Assembly (NCBI RefSeq): GCF_034344865.1
Contig: NZ_CP133774.1
Location: 3,968,001-4,032,000, forward strand
Origin: Pseudomonas sp. 10S4
Lineage (GTDB): Bacteria > Pseudomonadota > Gammaproteobacteria > Pseudomonadales > Pseudomonadaceae
DNA length: 64,000 nt
Reading direction: 5' to 3'
Part shown: positions 9,477 through 18,830 of the stretch, piece by piece
Position numbering within the stretch: position 1 is the stretch's first letter
How the letters are laid out: each line of letters opens with the position of its first letter
Program-made: the position numbers and the translations under genes
The notes under the pieces: generated by a model
The model's database searches: none
Seen by the model: the letters and a program-made list of their open reading frames with translations, nothing else
What the model was told of the DNA's origin: nothing

Positions 9477-9569
9477 TTCGCGAGCAAGCCCGCTCCCACA
9501 TTTGATCGTTTTCGTACACAAATATTGTGTTCGCTGAAGATCCAATGTGGGAGCGGGCTTGCTCTCGAA
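9477..9569. repeat. REP doublet, reversed orientation
   Basis: Arms TTCGCGAGCAAGCCCGCTCC and complement face each other in the convergent gap between the MocR gene and ppsR, beginning 7 nt after the regulator's stop codon. The internal spacer contains CACAAATATTGTG, itself a near-palindrome. Confidence 0.85.
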
Positions 9570-9593
9570 GGCGGTTTTAAAGTCGCCGACAAC

Positions 9594-10412
9594 CTACTTG
9601 AACCGCCGCTCCACACCTTTCTCCACCAGAATTTTGGCCGAGATTTCTTCCACCGAAAAATGCGTGGAATTGATGTGCGCAATGTTCTCGCGGCGGAACA
9701 GATTCTCCACCTCGCGTACTTCAAACTCGCACTGGGCATAGCTCGAATAGCGGCTGTTGGGTTTGCGCTCGTTGCGGATCGCGGTGAGGCGGTCCGGGTC
9801 GATGGTCAGGCCGAACAGCTTGTGCTGGTGGGCGCGCAGGGCGCTCGGCAGGGTCAGGCGCTCCATGTCGTCTTCGGTCAGCGGGTAGTTGGCCGCGCGG
9901 ATCCCGAATTGCATGGCCATGTACAGACACGTCGGCGTCTTACCACAACGCGACACACCCACTAGGATCAAGTCGGCCTTGTCGTAATAATGCGTGCGCG
10001 CACCGTCATCGTTGTCGAGGGCGAAGTTCACCGCCTCGATTCGCTCCATATAATTGGAGTTACCACCGATGGAGTGGGACTTGCCGACTGTGTAGGAAGA
10101 ATGCTCGGTCAATTCCTGTTCAAGCGGTGCCAGGAACGTCGAGAAAATGTCGATCATGAAACCATTGGAGGTCGCGAGGATCTCACGGATGTCCTGATTG
10201 ACGATGGTGTCGAAGATGATCGGCCGAAAGCCGTCGGTTTCGGCGGCCTTGTTGATTTGTTGTACCATGGCCCGCGCTTTATCGACGTTGTCGATGTACG
10301 GACGTGTGAATTTGCTGAAGGTAATGTTTTCGAACTGCGCCAACAGGCTTTGACCGAGGGTCTCGGCGGTAATACCCGTGCCATCGGAGATGAAGAAAGC
10401 AGATCGTTTCAT
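9594..10412 (-). CDS. ppsR: Phosphoenolpyruvate synthetase regulatory protein (kinase/pyrophosphorylase)
   Basis: A DUF299/PSRP-family bifunctional enzyme that inactivates PEP synthetase by ADP-dependent phosphorylation of a threonine and reactivates it by Pi-dependent dephosphorylation. The 272-residue product has the N-terminal [17 protein letters not shown] signature and a P-loop, GVSRCGKT, at residues 152-159. The frame opens at a GTG two codons upstream (10418), but the ATG at 10412 matches the family start and sits well behind AAGG. It is divergent from its target ppsA across 174 bp, the standard arrangement. Confidence 0.93.
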   Translation of the reverse strand: MKRSAFFISDGTGITAETLGQSLLAQFENITFSKFTRPYIDNVDKARAMVQQINKAAETDGFRPIIFDTIVNQDIREILATSNGFMIDIFSTFLAPLEQELTEHSSYTVGKSHSIGGNSNYMERIEAVNFALDNDDGARTHYYDKADLILVGVSRCGKTPTCLYMAMQFGIRAANYPLTEDDMERLTLPSALRAHQHKLFGLTIDPDRLTAIRNERKPNSRYSSYAQCEFEVREVENLFRRENIAHINSTHFSVEEISAKILVEKGVERRFK

Positions 10413-10586
10413 TTGCACCTTGGGCCTTAAGCTAGTGAAGATTTCTGGATATGATAGGCGCGATTTGCCGGCCGCCAGTGGCCCGCATTCTCACTTATTT
10501 TCCAGGTCCAGGCCATACAGTCGGCAAACGCTCCCCCGAGCCGCCGGCTTCTGAGCTTTTCCAACACAGTTAGTGGAGAGATCACC

Positions 10587-12962
10587 TTGGTAGAGTACGT
10601 AGTTTCCCTCGATAAGCTCGGCGTCCATGATGTAGAGCATGTGGGGGGCAAGAACGCATCCCTGGGCGAGATGATCAGTAACCTTGCAGGTGCCGGTGTA
10701 TCGGTGCCCGGTGGCTTCGCCACGACAGCTCAGGCTTATCGTGATTTTCTGGAACTGAGCGGCCTGAACGATCAGATCCATGCCGCCCTCGACGCGTTGG
10801 ACGTCGATGATGTCAACGCCCTGGCCAAGACCGGTGCCCAGATCCGCAAGTGGATCATGGAAGCCGAGTTCCCCGAGAAGCTCAACGCCGAGATCCGCAC
10901 TGCGTTCGCCACGCTGTCGGCCGGCAACCCTGACATGGCCGTGGCCGTGCGCTCTTCCGCTACCGCCGAAGACTTGCCGGACGCTTCCTTCGCCGGTCAG
11001 CAAGAAACCTTCCTGAACATCCGTGGCGTCGAAAACGTCATTCGCGCCGCCAAAGAGGTGTTTGCCTCCCTCTTCAACGACCGCGCCATTTCCTACCGTG
11101 TTCACCAGGGCTTCGACCACAAGCTGGTCGCCCTGTCGGCCGGCGTGCAGCGCATGGTCCGCTCCGAAACCGGCACGGCCGGCGTGATGTTCACCCTCGA
11201 TACCGAATCGGGCTTCCGTGACGTGGTGTTCATCACCGGCGCCTACGGCCTGGGTGAAACCGTCGTACAAGGCGCGGTGAACCCGGACGAATTCTACGTC
11301 CACAAACAAACGCTTGAAGCCGGTCGCCCGGCCATCCTGCGCCGTAACCTGGGCAGCAAAGCCATCAAGATGATCTACGGCGAAGTGGCCACGGCCGGCA
11401 AGTCGGTCAAGACCATCGACGTGGACAAGGCTGATCGTGCGCGTTTCTGCCTCAGCGACGCCGAAGTCAACGAGCTGGCCAAGCAAGCGATGATCATCGA
11501 AAAGCACTACAAGTGCCCGATGGACATCGAATGGGCCAAAGACGGCGACGACGGCAAGCTCTACATCGTTCAGGCCCGTCCTGAAACCGTGAAGAGCCGT
11601 ACCCAGGCCAACGTCATGGAACGTTACCTGTTGAAAGAAACCGGCACCGTGCTGGTTGAAGGTCGCGCCATCGGCCAGCGCATCGGCGCCGGCAAGGTTC
11701 GCATCATCAAGGACGTGTCCGAGATGGACAAAGTCCAGCCCGGCGACGTACTGGTTTCCGACATGACCGACCCGGACTGGGAGCCGGTCATGAAGCGCGC
11801 GAGCGCCATCGTCACCAACCGTGGCGGGCGTACCTGCCACGCGGCGATCATCGCTCGCGAACTGGGGATCCCGGCCGTAGTCGGTTGCGGCAACGCCACC
11901 CAGCTGTTGAAAGACGGCCAGGGCGTGACGGTTTCCTGCGCGGAAGGCGACACCGGTTACATCTTCGAAGGCGAACTGGGCTTCGACATCAAGAAAAACT
12001 CCGTTGATGCCATGCCTGATCTGCCGTTCAAGATCATGATGAACGTCGGCAACCCGGACCGTGCATTCGACTTCGCGCAACTGCCGAACGCCGGTGTGGG
12101 CCTGGCCCGCCTGGAATTCATCATCAACCGCATGATCGGCGTGCACCCAAAAGCACTGTTGAACTACGACGGTCTGCCGCAGGACATCAAGGACAGCGTC
12201 GACAAGCGCATTGCCGGTTACGACGATCCGGTTGGCTTCTATGTCGATAAGCTGGTCGAGGGCATCAGTACCCTGGCCGCTGCGTTCACCCCGAAAAAGG
12301 TCATCGTGCGTCTCTCGGACTTCAAGTCCAACGAATACGCGAACCTGATCGGCGGCAAGCTCTACGAGCCGGAAGAAGAAAACCCTATGCTGGGCTTCCG
12401 TGGTGCTTCGCGTTACATCAGCGAAGCGTTCCGTGACTGCTTCGAACTCGAATGCCGCGCGCTCAAACGCGTACGCAACGAGATGGGCCTGACCAACGTT
12501 GAAATCATGGTGCCGTTCGTCCGTACTCTGGGCGAAGCGAGCCAGGTTATCGATCTGCTGGCCGAAAATGGCCTGGCCCGCGGCGAGAACGGTCTGCGCA
12601 TCATCATGATGTGCGAACTGCCGTCCAACGCGATCCTGGCTGAAGAGTTCCTCGAATTCTTCGACGGCTTCTCCATCGGCTCCAACGACCTGACCCAGCT
12701 AACATTGGGGCTGGACCGTGACTCCGGGATCATCGCTCACTTATTCGACGAGCGTAATCCGGCCGTCAAGAAGCTGCTGGCCAACGCGATTCAGGCCTGT
12801 AACAAGGCTGGCAAGTACATCGGCATCTGCGGTCAGGGTCCTTCGGACCACCCGGACCTCGCCAAATGGCTGATGGAGCAGGGCATCGAAAGCGTTTCGC
12901 TGAACCCCGATTCCGTACTGGAAACCTGGTTCTTCCTGGCTGAAGGTCAAGCGCAGGCTTGA
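10587..12962 (+). CDS. ppsA: Phosphoenolpyruvate synthase
   Basis: PpsA converts pyruvate and ATP to PEP, AMP and Pi for gluconeogenesis from C3 substrates such as pyruvate or propionate. The 791-residue protein has an N-terminal ATP-grasp domain (about 1-350), the phosphohistidine swivel domain with [13 protein letters not shown] (catalytic His near 418), and a C-terminal PEP/pyruvate barrel with the [10 protein letters not shown] cysteine loop near residue 748. Translation begins at a TTG preceded by GGAG with 8-nt spacing, giving [12 protein letters not shown] strong terminator follows. Activity is expected to be set by the divergent PpsR. Confidence 0.96.
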   Translation: MVEYVVSLDKLGVHDVEHVGGKNASLGEMISNLAGAGVSVPGGFATTAQAYRDFLELSGLNDQIHAALDALDVDDVNALAKTGAQIRKWIMEAEFPEKLNAEIRTAFATLSAGNPDMAVAVRSSATAEDLPDASFAGQQETFLNIRGVENVIRAAKEVFASLFNDRAISYRVHQGFDHKLVALSAGVQRMVRSETGTAGVMFTLDTESGFRDVVFITGAYGLGETVVQGAVNPDEFYVHKQTLEAGRPAILRRNLGSKAIKMIYGEVATAGKSVKTIDVDKADRARFCLSDAEVNELAKQAMIIEKHYKCPMDIEWAKDGDDGKLYIVQARPETVKSRTQANVMERYLLKETGTVLVEGRAIGQRIGAGKVRIIKDVSEMDKVQPGDVLVSDMTDPDWEPVMKRASAIVTNRGGRTCHAAIIARELGIPAVVGCGNATQLLKDGQGVTVSCAEGDTGYIFEGELGFDIKKNSVDAMPDLPFKIMMNVGNPDRAFDFAQLPNAGVGLARLEFIINRMIGVHPKALLNYDGLPQDIKDSVDKRIAGYDDPVGFYVDKLVEGISTLAAAFTPKKVIVRLSDFKSNEYANLIGGKLYEPEEENPMLGFRGASRYISEAFRDCFELECRALKRVRNEMGLTNVEIMVPFVRTLGEASQVIDLLAENGLARGENGLRIIMMCELPSNAILAEEFLEFFDGFSIGSNDLTQLTLGLDRDSGIIAHLFDERNPAVKKLLANAIQACNKAGKYIGICGQGPSDHPDLAKWLMEQGIESVSLNPDSVLETWFFLAEGQAQA

Positions 12963-12973
12963 TCGGTGAGTGA

Positions 12974-13001
12974 AGAGGTCGGTCACTGACCGGCCTCTTT
13001 T
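12974..13001 (+). terminator. Rho-independent terminator after ppsA
   Basis: An 11-bp stem (AGAGGTCGGTC/GACCGGCCTCT, one G-U pair) with a 3-nt loop ends in TTTT, 12 nt after the ppsA stop. Confidence 0.88.
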
Positions 13002-13055
13002 GATTCAAGTAGGGCGAGCTCCTCCGGATGCCGCCCTTTTTTGTGCAAGAGCATT

Positions 13056-14045
13056 ATGCAAAGCAGCAGCAACCTATTTCCTGTCGCCCTGATCAGCGCC
13101 GAGCGGCGCGGCGATCTGAGCGAAGACGTGTATCGATTGAAACCCGCCAATAGCCCTGACGGTACTGTCGAGCTGGCGGTAACGCGCCTCGGCATGGCGG
13201 ATGGCACGGATGCGCGCGGCGTACCGGTCATTTTGCTTCATGGCAGCTTTTCCAATCGCCGGTTCTGGTATTCGCCCAAAGGCTTGGGTTTGGGGGCGTA
13301 CCTGGCGCGGCTCGGGTTCGATGTGTGGATCCCGGAGATGCGCGGTCACGGCCTGTCCCAGCGCAACCAGAACTACCGCAAGAACCGCGTCGCCGACTAC
13401 GCCCGTTACGATCTGCCGGCCATCGGTGCGTTCGTGCGCGAGCAAAGTGGCCAGGTCCCGCACTGGATCGGTCACTCGCTGGGCGGCATTACCTTGGCCG
13501 CCGCGTTGGGTGGTCAATACATCGGCGAGCCGGTGGTGGCTTCGGCGGCGTTTTTCGGCACGCAGGTCAGCCGCACCTATTGGCCGCTGAAAATCCCGCC
13601 GGTCGAGTGGAGCGGGCGCTTTATTCTCAAGCGTTTTGCCCAGTTGTCCGGTTCACGGCTCAAGCGCGGCCCGGAGGACGAGCCGATTGGCCTGGCCCTG
13701 GAAAGCATGCGCTGGTACGGCCTGTTCGGGCGCTTTGGCGATGCCGACAAGGACTGGTGGGCCGGTTTGGCCGAAGTTCAATTGCCGGTACTGGCCGTGA
13801 GCGCGGCTGGCGATCATCAGGACCCGGCCTGGGCCTGCCGTAAACTGTTCGATCAGCTCGGCTCTGAGCACAAGCAGTTCATCAATCTGGGGCGCGAGCA
13901 GGGCTTTGCTGACAATTTCGGTCATGTTGAAATGCTAGTCAGCAAAGCCGCCCAGGCTGAAACCTGGCCATTGGTGGCTCGCTGGTTGGCCGATCAACAG
14001 ACGCCATTGCTGGGCGAAAAGCCGGATTTGGCCACGGCGGTCTGA
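13056..14045 (+). CDS. Alpha/beta hydrolase
   Basis: A 329-residue cytoplasmic alpha/beta-hydrolase fold protein. HGSFSNRRFW (about 64-73) is the oxyanion-hole strand, GHSLGG (near 143) is the nucleophile elbow with the catalytic serine, and NFGHVEML near residue 290 supplies the likely histidine. The substrate is not predictable. Conserved placement between ppsA and rraA in pseudomonads argues for a housekeeping role. The frame opens at a TTG at 13041, but the ATG at 13056 is preferred. Confidence 0.8.
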   Translation: MQSSSNLFPVALISAERRGDLSEDVYRLKPANSPDGTVELAVTRLGMADGTDARGVPVILLHGSFSNRRFWYSPKGLGLGAYLARLGFDVWIPEMRGHGLSQRNQNYRKNRVADYARYDLPAIGAFVREQSGQVPHWIGHSLGGITLAAALGGQYIGEPVVASAAFFGTQVSRTYWPLKIPPVEWSGRFILKRFAQLSGSRLKRGPEDEPIGLALESMRWYGLFGRFGDADKDWWAGLAEVQLPVLAVSAAGDHQDPAWACRKLFDQLGSEHKQFINLGREQGFADNFGHVEMLVSKAAQAETWPLVARWLADQQTPLLGEKPDLATAV

Positions 14046-14166
14046 GCCCGATGCTCTAACAAGGGCATTTCGCTCTGGTCGGCTTGCGGCTAAGATATGA
14101 CGCATTGCGCTTTTTCGGTCACTTTGCGACATCCTCGATTGTCTTCCTCTTTACAGGAGTTTCTCG

Positions 14167-14658
14167 ATGAACCATTACGTTACGCCTGACCTGTGCGACG
14201 CCTATCCAGAGCTGGTGCAGGTGCTGGAACCGATGTTCAGCAATTTCGGCGGCCGTGATTCGTTCGGCGGCGAAATCGTGACCATCAAATGTTTCGAAGA
14301 CAACTCGCGGGTCAAGGAGCAGGTCGAGCTCAAGGGTGATGGCAAGGTGCTGGTGGTCGACGGTGGCGGTTCCCTGCGCCATGCGTTGTTGGGCGACATG
14401 CTGGCCGAAAAAGCCGCGAAAAACGGCTGGGAAGGGCTGGTGATCTACGGTTGTATCCGCGACGTCGATATCATCGCGCAGACCGATCTGGGCGTGCAGG
14501 CCCTCGCGAGTCACCCGAGGAAGTCCGACAGGCGCGGGCTCGGCGACCTTAACGTTTCAGTGACCTTCGCCGGCGTGACGTTCCATCCAGGTCATTACAT
14601 TTATGCGGACAACAACGGCGTGATTATCTCGCCAAGCCCGCTGAAGATGCCTGAATAA
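14167..14658 (+). CDS. rraA: Ribonuclease E activity regulator RraA
   Basis: RraA-family protein of 163 residues. The family member in E. coli binds RNase E and dampens mRNA decay; some homologues are HMG/CHA aldolase-like. Signature segments are [11 protein letters not shown] (about 25-35), [17 protein letters not shown] (about 62-78) and the ligand-pocket region [11 protein letters not shown] (about 91-101). The length matches RraA. The ATG follows AGGAG at 8-nt spacing. It lies directly upstream of the cmaX-crfX-cmpX cluster. Confidence 0.9.
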   Translation: MNHYVTPDLCDAYPELVQVLEPMFSNFGGRDSFGGEIVTIKCFEDNSRVKEQVELKGDGKVLVVDGGGSLRHALLGDMLAEKAAKNGWEGLVIYGCIRDVDIIAQTDLGVQALASHPRKSDRRGLGDLNVSVTFAGVTFHPGHYIYADNNGVIISPSPLKMPE

Positions 14659-14697
14659 AGCATCGATGCGAATTTTCGTGGCAAAAACGGGGTGAGG

Positions 14698-15693
14698 ATG
14701 TTCGAGGAAGAAAACGCGCAGTGGGGGCTGGTGCATGCCCTGGTGCTGGACGGTAAAGGCGGTGCGCGTTCGATAGCCCGAACTGAGCTCGATGACTTGC
14801 AGTTGCAGGCCCATGAAAGCCTGTGGCTGCACTGGGATCGCAGTCATCCGCAAACCCAGACCTGGCTGCGTAAATCCAGCGGTCTGACTGAGTTCAGCTG
14901 TGACCTGTTGCTCGAAGAAAACACCCGACCTCGGCTTTTACAGCTTTCCGACAGCGAACTGCTGCTATTTTTACGCGGGATCAACATGAACCCCGGTGCC
15001 GAGCCGGAAGACATGGTCTCGGTGCGCATTTTTGCCGCGGCCCAGCGGGTCATTTCGCTGCGTTTGCGCCCGTTGCGCGCCACCGACGAATTGCTGGTGC
15101 AGCTTACGGAAGGCAAGGGACCGAAAACCGCCTCCGAACTCATCCTTTATATGGCTCAGTACCTGACCAATAAGGTCCAGGATCTGATCACTTGCCTCTC
15201 GGAAATCGTCGATGAGGAAGAAGAAAAACTGGATGCCGACGAACGGTATACACCCGAACACGGCGCCATTTTGCAGATCCGTCGCAGGGCAGCCGGGCTG
15301 AAACGTTTCCTTGCACCTCAGCGGGATATTTTTGGTCAGCTGACGCGTATAAAACTACCCTGGTTCGTCGAAGACGACGGTGATTACTGGAACGAATTGA
15401 ACAACAGCCTGACCCGATATCTCGAAGAGCTGGAATTGACCCGCGAGCGAGTGGGGCTGGTCCTCGAGACCGAAGACCGGCGTTTGAGCGTGCGCATGAA
15501 CCGCACGATGTACCGCTTCGGGATCATCACCGGGATCTTTTTGCCGATGAGTTTTCTGACCGGTCTTTTGGGTATCAACGTTGGCGGTATTCCGTTCTCC
15601 GGCAACCCGTATGGCTTCTTGATTGCCTGCCTGATGATGGTCTCGGTGGCGGTCGGTCAGTGGTGGTTATTCCGACGTTTGCGCTGGGTGTGA
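14698..15693 (+). CDS. cmaX: CorA/ZntB-family divalent cation transporter CmaX
   Basis: A 331-residue CorA-superfamily channel. It has a large charged cytoplasmic N-terminal domain with coiled-coil helices and two C-terminal membrane helices (about 272-292 and 300-322). The selectivity motif between them reads GIN (LLGINVGG) instead of the canonical GMN, as in ZntB-type members, so zinc or another divalent cation may be the substrate. The ATG at 14698 is preferred to a GTG two codons upstream. In Pseudomonas this is the first gene of the cmaX-crfX-cmpX cluster upstream of sigX-oprF, linked to cell-envelope stress. Confidence 0.87.
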   Translation: MFEEENAQWGLVHALVLDGKGGARSIARTELDDLQLQAHESLWLHWDRSHPQTQTWLRKSSGLTEFSCDLLLEENTRPRLLQLSDSELLLFLRGINMNPGAEPEDMVSVRIFAAAQRVISLRLRPLRATDELLVQLTEGKGPKTASELILYMAQYLTNKVQDLITCLSEIVDEEEEKLDADERYTPEHGAILQIRRRAAGLKRFLAPQRDIFGQLTRIKLPWFVEDDGDYWNELNNSLTRYLEELELTRERVGLVLETEDRRLSVRMNRTMYRFGIITGIFLPMSFLTGLLGINVGGIPFSGNPYGFLIACLMMVSVAVGQWWLFRRLRWV

Positions 15694-15756
15694 TGATGAG
15701 CCATGTGACCCCGGCAAATTTGATCGCGTCTTTCACAGACATCACGAGAGGTGCGT

Positions 15757-16005
15757 ATGCACGATCCGTTTGAACAGTCTTTACGTGACATGCTCAAGGC
15801 ATCTCCGTCCACTCGGGACGACGATGCGTGCCTTGGCCGTGTACTGAAAACCGCCAACCGCCAGGTCGGCGCTGGCGATCTGTTCAGCCTGCTGGGCCGC
15901 TGGTTGCCCGCGCTGATGATTGCCGTGAACAATGGATCGGCCCACGTCACGCCGGTTTCCCGTCACCGTAAACCTACCGTTCGTACTGCTGATAAGGCTG
16001 ATTGA
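15757..16005 (+). CDS. crfX: Small conserved protein CrfX (CfrX)
   Basis: An 82-residue protein of unknown function between cmaX and cmpX. The N-terminal MHDPFEQSLRDMLKASPSTRDDDAC half is polar. A single weakly hydrophobic stretch (LFSLLGRWLPALMIAV) follows, then a basic tail. The start at 15757 has AGAGG upstream. The stop is 2 nt before the cmpX ATG, so the two are probably translationally coupled. It is identified chiefly by position and length. Confidence 0.8.
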   Translation: MHDPFEQSLRDMLKASPSTRDDDACLGRVLKTANRQVGAGDLFSLLGRWLPALMIAVNNGSAHVTPVSRHRKPTVRTADKAD

Positions 16006-16007
16006 AT

Positions 16008-16832
16008 ATGGAACTTGATCTCTGGACTCAGAGCCTCGTCACTGCAATGACCGCGTTGTGGACCAAGGTTGCGAATTTCATTCCGAACCTGTTCGGCGCA
16101 CTGGTTGTGCTGCTGTTGGGTTTTGTCGTGGCCAAGCTGCTGGACACCTTGCTGTCCAAATTGCTCGCCAAGTTGGGCCTTGATCGCCTGATGGGCGGTA
16201 CCGGTTTGACCAAATTACTGTCCCGTGCCGGCCTTCAAGTACCGATTTCGACCCTGATCGGCAAAATCGTCTATTGGTTCGTTTTGCTGATTTTCCTGGT
16301 GTCCGCCGCAGAATCCCTTGGACTTGAGAGAGTTTCAGCTACGCTGGATATGCTTGCGCTGTATTTGCCGAAGGTATTTGGCGCCGCGCTGGTGTTGCTG
16401 GTGGGTGTTTTGCTGGCGCAACTGGCCAACGGGCTGGTGCGCGGTGCAGCAGAGGGCGTAGGGCTGGATTACGCTTCGGGCCTGGGGCGAATTGCCCAGG
16501 GCCTGGTGATTATTATCAGTTTGTCGGTTGCGATCAGCCAGTTGGAGGTCAAGACTGACCTGCTGAACCATGTAATTGTGATCGTATTGATTACCGTTGG
16601 TCTGGCGGTTGCGCTGGCAATGGGATTGGGAAGCAGGGAAATTGCCGGTCAGATTCTTGCGGGAATCTATGTGCGAGAGTTGTATCAGGTTGGGCAACAA
16701 GTGCGTGTTGGCGAGGTCGAAGGCCAGATCGAAGAGATCGGCACGGTTAAAACCACATTGCTGACCGATGAGGGTGAGCTAGTCTCTCTCTCCAATCGGA
16801 TTCTCCTGGAGCAGCATGTGAGTAGCCGCTAA
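16008..16832 (+). CDS. cmpX: Mechanosensitive ion channel family protein CmpX
   Basis: A 274-residue MscS-like membrane protein with about four to five hydrophobic helices: FIPNLFGALVVLLLGFVVA near 25, IVYWFVLLIFLVSAA near 90, a third near 130, and a pore-type segment rich in Gly and Ala near 190-210. A short beta domain ends in SLSNRILLEQHV. The C-terminal region is much shorter than E. coli MscS. In Pseudomonas, CmpX affects membrane behaviour and SigX activity. It is coupled to crfX and lies 87 bp before sigX. Confidence 0.87.
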   Translation: MELDLWTQSLVTAMTALWTKVANFIPNLFGALVVLLLGFVVAKLLDTLLSKLLAKLGLDRLMGGTGLTKLLSRAGLQVPISTLIGKIVYWFVLLIFLVSAAESLGLERVSATLDMLALYLPKVFGAALVLLVGVLLAQLANGLVRGAAEGVGLDYASGLGRIAQGLVIIISLSVAISQLEVKTDLLNHVIVIVLITVGLAVALAMGLGSREIAGQILAGIYVRELYQVGQQVRVGEVEGQIEEIGTVKTTLLTDEGELVSLSNRILLEQHVSSR

Positions 16833-16919
16833 CCCGGCAAACCCTGCTAATGTATGCCGCCGCAAAATGCCCTGAAAGGGCTGCGGCGGACATTGACCTG
16901 ACTGTCGGCCCGACTTGTT

Positions 16920-17510
16920 TTGAATAAAGCTCAATCGCTCTCCACGCGCTACGACCCCCGCGAGCTCTCTGATGAGGAGTTGGTCGCGCGCTCGCATACC
17001 GAGCTGTTTCACGTAACACGCGCCTATGAAGAACTGATGCGGCGTTACCAACGAACATTATTTAACGTTTGTGCACGATATCTTGGGAACGATCGCGACG
17101 CAGATGATGTCTGTCAGGAAGTGATGTTGAAGGTGTTGTACGGCCTGAAGAATTTCGAGGGGAAATCGAAGTTCAAGACATGGCTCTATAGCATCACGTA
17201 CAACGAATGCATCACGCAGTATCGGAAGGAACGGCGAAAGCGTCGCTTGATGGACGCTTTGAGTCTGGACCCCCTCGAGGAAGCGTCTGAAGAAAAGACG
17301 CCGAAACCAGAGGACAAGGGTGGACTCGATCGCTGGCTGGTGTATGTGAACCCGATTGACCGTGAAATTCTGGTGCTACGATTTGTCGCAGAGCTGGAAT
17401 TTCAGGAGATCGCAGACATCATGCACATGGGTTTGAGTGCTACAAAAATGCGGTACAAACGCGCTCTAGATAAATTACGTGAGAAATTTGCAGGCGTTGC
17501 TGAAACTTAG
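16920..17510 (+). CDS. sigX: ECF RNA polymerase sigma factor SigX
   Basis: A 196-residue extracytoplasmic-function sigma factor. Region 2 covers about 30-95 (DADDVCQEVMLKVLYGLKNF and the following WLYSITYNEC). Region 4 covers about 135-190 (IDREILVLRFVAELEFQEIADIM). SigX drives oprF and fatty-acid/envelope genes in response to membrane and osmotic stress. No anti-sigma gene adjoins it, as usual for Pseudomonas sigX. The start is a TTG giving MNKAQSLSTRYDP; no better start exists in frame. oprF follows after 107 bp. Confidence 0.93.
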   Translation: MNKAQSLSTRYDPRELSDEELVARSHTELFHVTRAYEELMRRYQRTLFNVCARYLGNDRDADDVCQEVMLKVLYGLKNFEGKSKFKTWLYSITYNECITQYRKERRKRRLMDALSLDPLEEASEEKTPKPEDKGGLDRWLVYVNPIDREILVLRFVAELEFQEIADIMHMGLSATKMRYKRALDKLREKFAGVAET

Positions 17511-17536
17511 TTCAGCGCAAATATCTCTTACGTGTA

Positions 17537-17558
17537 GGCAAGTTCTGATAGACTTGCC
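17537..17558 (+). other. Hairpin in sigX-oprF gap
   Basis: A 7-bp perfect stem (GGCAAGT/ACTTGCC) with an 8-nt loop lies in the oprF 5' region. There is no T-run. It may be part of the oprF leader; I could not fix a SigX promoter box here. Confidence 0.35.
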
Positions 17559-17617
17559 GCCGAGTTGTCCCCCGGTTTGAGGGACTGCTTTACAATCACC
17601 AGATGGGGATTTAACGG

Positions 17618-18667
17618 ATGAAACTGAAAAACACCTTGGGCTTGGCCATTGGTTCTCTTATTGCCGCTACTTCGTTCGGCGTTCTGGCACAAGGCCAAGG
17701 CGCAGTTGAAGGCGAGCTTAACTACAAGAAGCAGTATAACGACAGTGTTGACCACGTCGAAAACGGCTTCAACCCAGGCGCCAAAATCGGTTACTTCCTG
17801 ACCGACGACGTGTCGATTAACCTCGGCTACGACACCAACAACCACACCCGTTCGAACGACGGCACTGGCAGCCAGAAAATCAAAGGCGACAACTTTGGTC
17901 TGACCGCTCAGTACCACTTCAACAACGCTGGTGACGCTCTGCGCCCATACGTTGAAGGCGGCGTTAAACACGGCAGCCTGACCAACGTAGCCGCTGACGG
18001 CCACACCGGTCGCGACCAGTCGACTTTCCTGACTGCTGGCGCTGGCGTTAAGTACTACTTCGCCGAAAACTTCTTCGCCCGTGCTGGCGTTGAAGCTGAC
18101 TACAAACTGGACAACGGCCGTTGGGACTACGCTCCTTCCGTTGGTCTGGGCGTGAACTTCGGTGGCGGCAACAAGCCTGCTGCTGCTCCAGTTCCAGCTC
18201 CAGCTGAAGTCTGCACCGACAGCGACAACGATGGCGTTTGCGACAACGTTGACAAGTGCCCGAACACCCCAGCCAACGTAACTGTTGACGCTGATGGCTG
18301 CCCTGCAGTTGCTGAAGTTGTTCGTGTTGAGCTGGACGTTAAGTTCGACTTCAACAAGTCGGTCGTTAAGCCTAACAGCTACGCTGACATCAAGAACCTC
18401 GCTGACTTCATGAAGCAGTACCCATCCACCACCACTACTGTTGAAGGTCACACTGACTCCGTCGGTCCTGACGCTTACAACCAGAAACTGTCCGAGCGTC
18501 GTGCAAGCGCCGTTAAACAAGTTCTGACCAACCAGTACGGTGTTTCGCCATCCCGCGTTCAGTCTGTTGGCTACGGCAAATCCCGCCCAGTTGCTGACAA
18601 CAAAACTGAAGCTGGTCGCGCTGTTAACCGTCGCGTAGAAGCGAAGGTTGAAGCTCAAGCTAAGTAA
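17618..18667 (+). CDS. oprF: Major outer-membrane porin OprF
   Basis: A 349-residue OmpA-type porin anchoring the outer membrane to peptidoglycan. It has a signal peptide (about 1-24, ending VLA before QGQG), an eight-strand beta-barrel (about 25-185), a Pro/Ala linker, a cysteine/aspartate hinge (CTDSDNDGVCDNVDKCP, about 205-221) and a C-terminal OmpA peptidoglycan-binding domain (about 235-345, VEGHTDSVG and LSERRA). The gene uses favoured codons, as for a very abundant protein, and ends in a strong terminator. It is transcribed partly by SigX encoded just upstream. Confidence 0.97.
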   Translation: MKLKNTLGLAIGSLIAATSFGVLAQGQGAVEGELNYKKQYNDSVDHVENGFNPGAKIGYFLTDDVSINLGYDTNNHTRSNDGTGSQKIKGDNFGLTAQYHFNNAGDALRPYVEGGVKHGSLTNVAADGHTGRDQSTFLTAGAGVKYYFAENFFARAGVEADYKLDNGRWDYAPSVGLGVNFGGGNKPAAAPVPAPAEVCTDSDNDGVCDNVDKCPNTPANVTVDADGCPAVAEVVRVELDVKFDFNKSVVKPNSYADIKNLADFMKQYPSTTTTVEGHTDSVGPDAYNQKLSERRASAVKQVLTNQYGVSPSRVQSVGYGKSRPVADNKTEAGRAVNRRVEAKVEAQAK

Positions 18668-18682
18668 TTAGTTTGTAGCGCT

Positions 18683-18710
18683 GAAAAGCCCGGCTTAGGC
18701 CGGGCTTTTC
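18683..18710 (+). terminator. Rho-independent terminator after oprF
   Basis: A 12-bp GC-rich stem (GAAAAGCCCGGC/GCCGGGCTTTTC) with a 4-nt loop, 16 nt after the oprF stop, ending in a T-rich run. Confidence 0.92.
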
Positions 18711-18759
18711 TTTGTCTGCGATTTGGTATTTCAGTCTGGATTGAGCGGTGTTCCGAACG

Positions 18760-18830
18760 GATCGCAGCCTTCGGCAGCTCCTACAGAGCCGTATACCGAT
18801 CCAATGTAGGAGCTGCAGCAGGCTGCGATC
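18760..18830. repeat. REP doublet (GATCGCAGCC family) overlapping the cobA 3' end
   Basis: The arms GATCGCAGCC-ttcg-GCAGCTCCTACA and complement form an inverted pair in the convergent oprF/cobA gap. The right arm lies inside the cobA reading frame. A half-element of the same family occurs at 57990-58033. Confidence 0.85.

Noticed and set aside
10491..12146. 551-residue open frame on the minus strand
   Set aside because: Antisense to ppsA, with no recognisable domain.
16920..17510. An anti-sigma factor gene next to sigX
   Set aside because: The neighbours are cmpX and oprF; no anti-sigma-like frame exists in the gaps.
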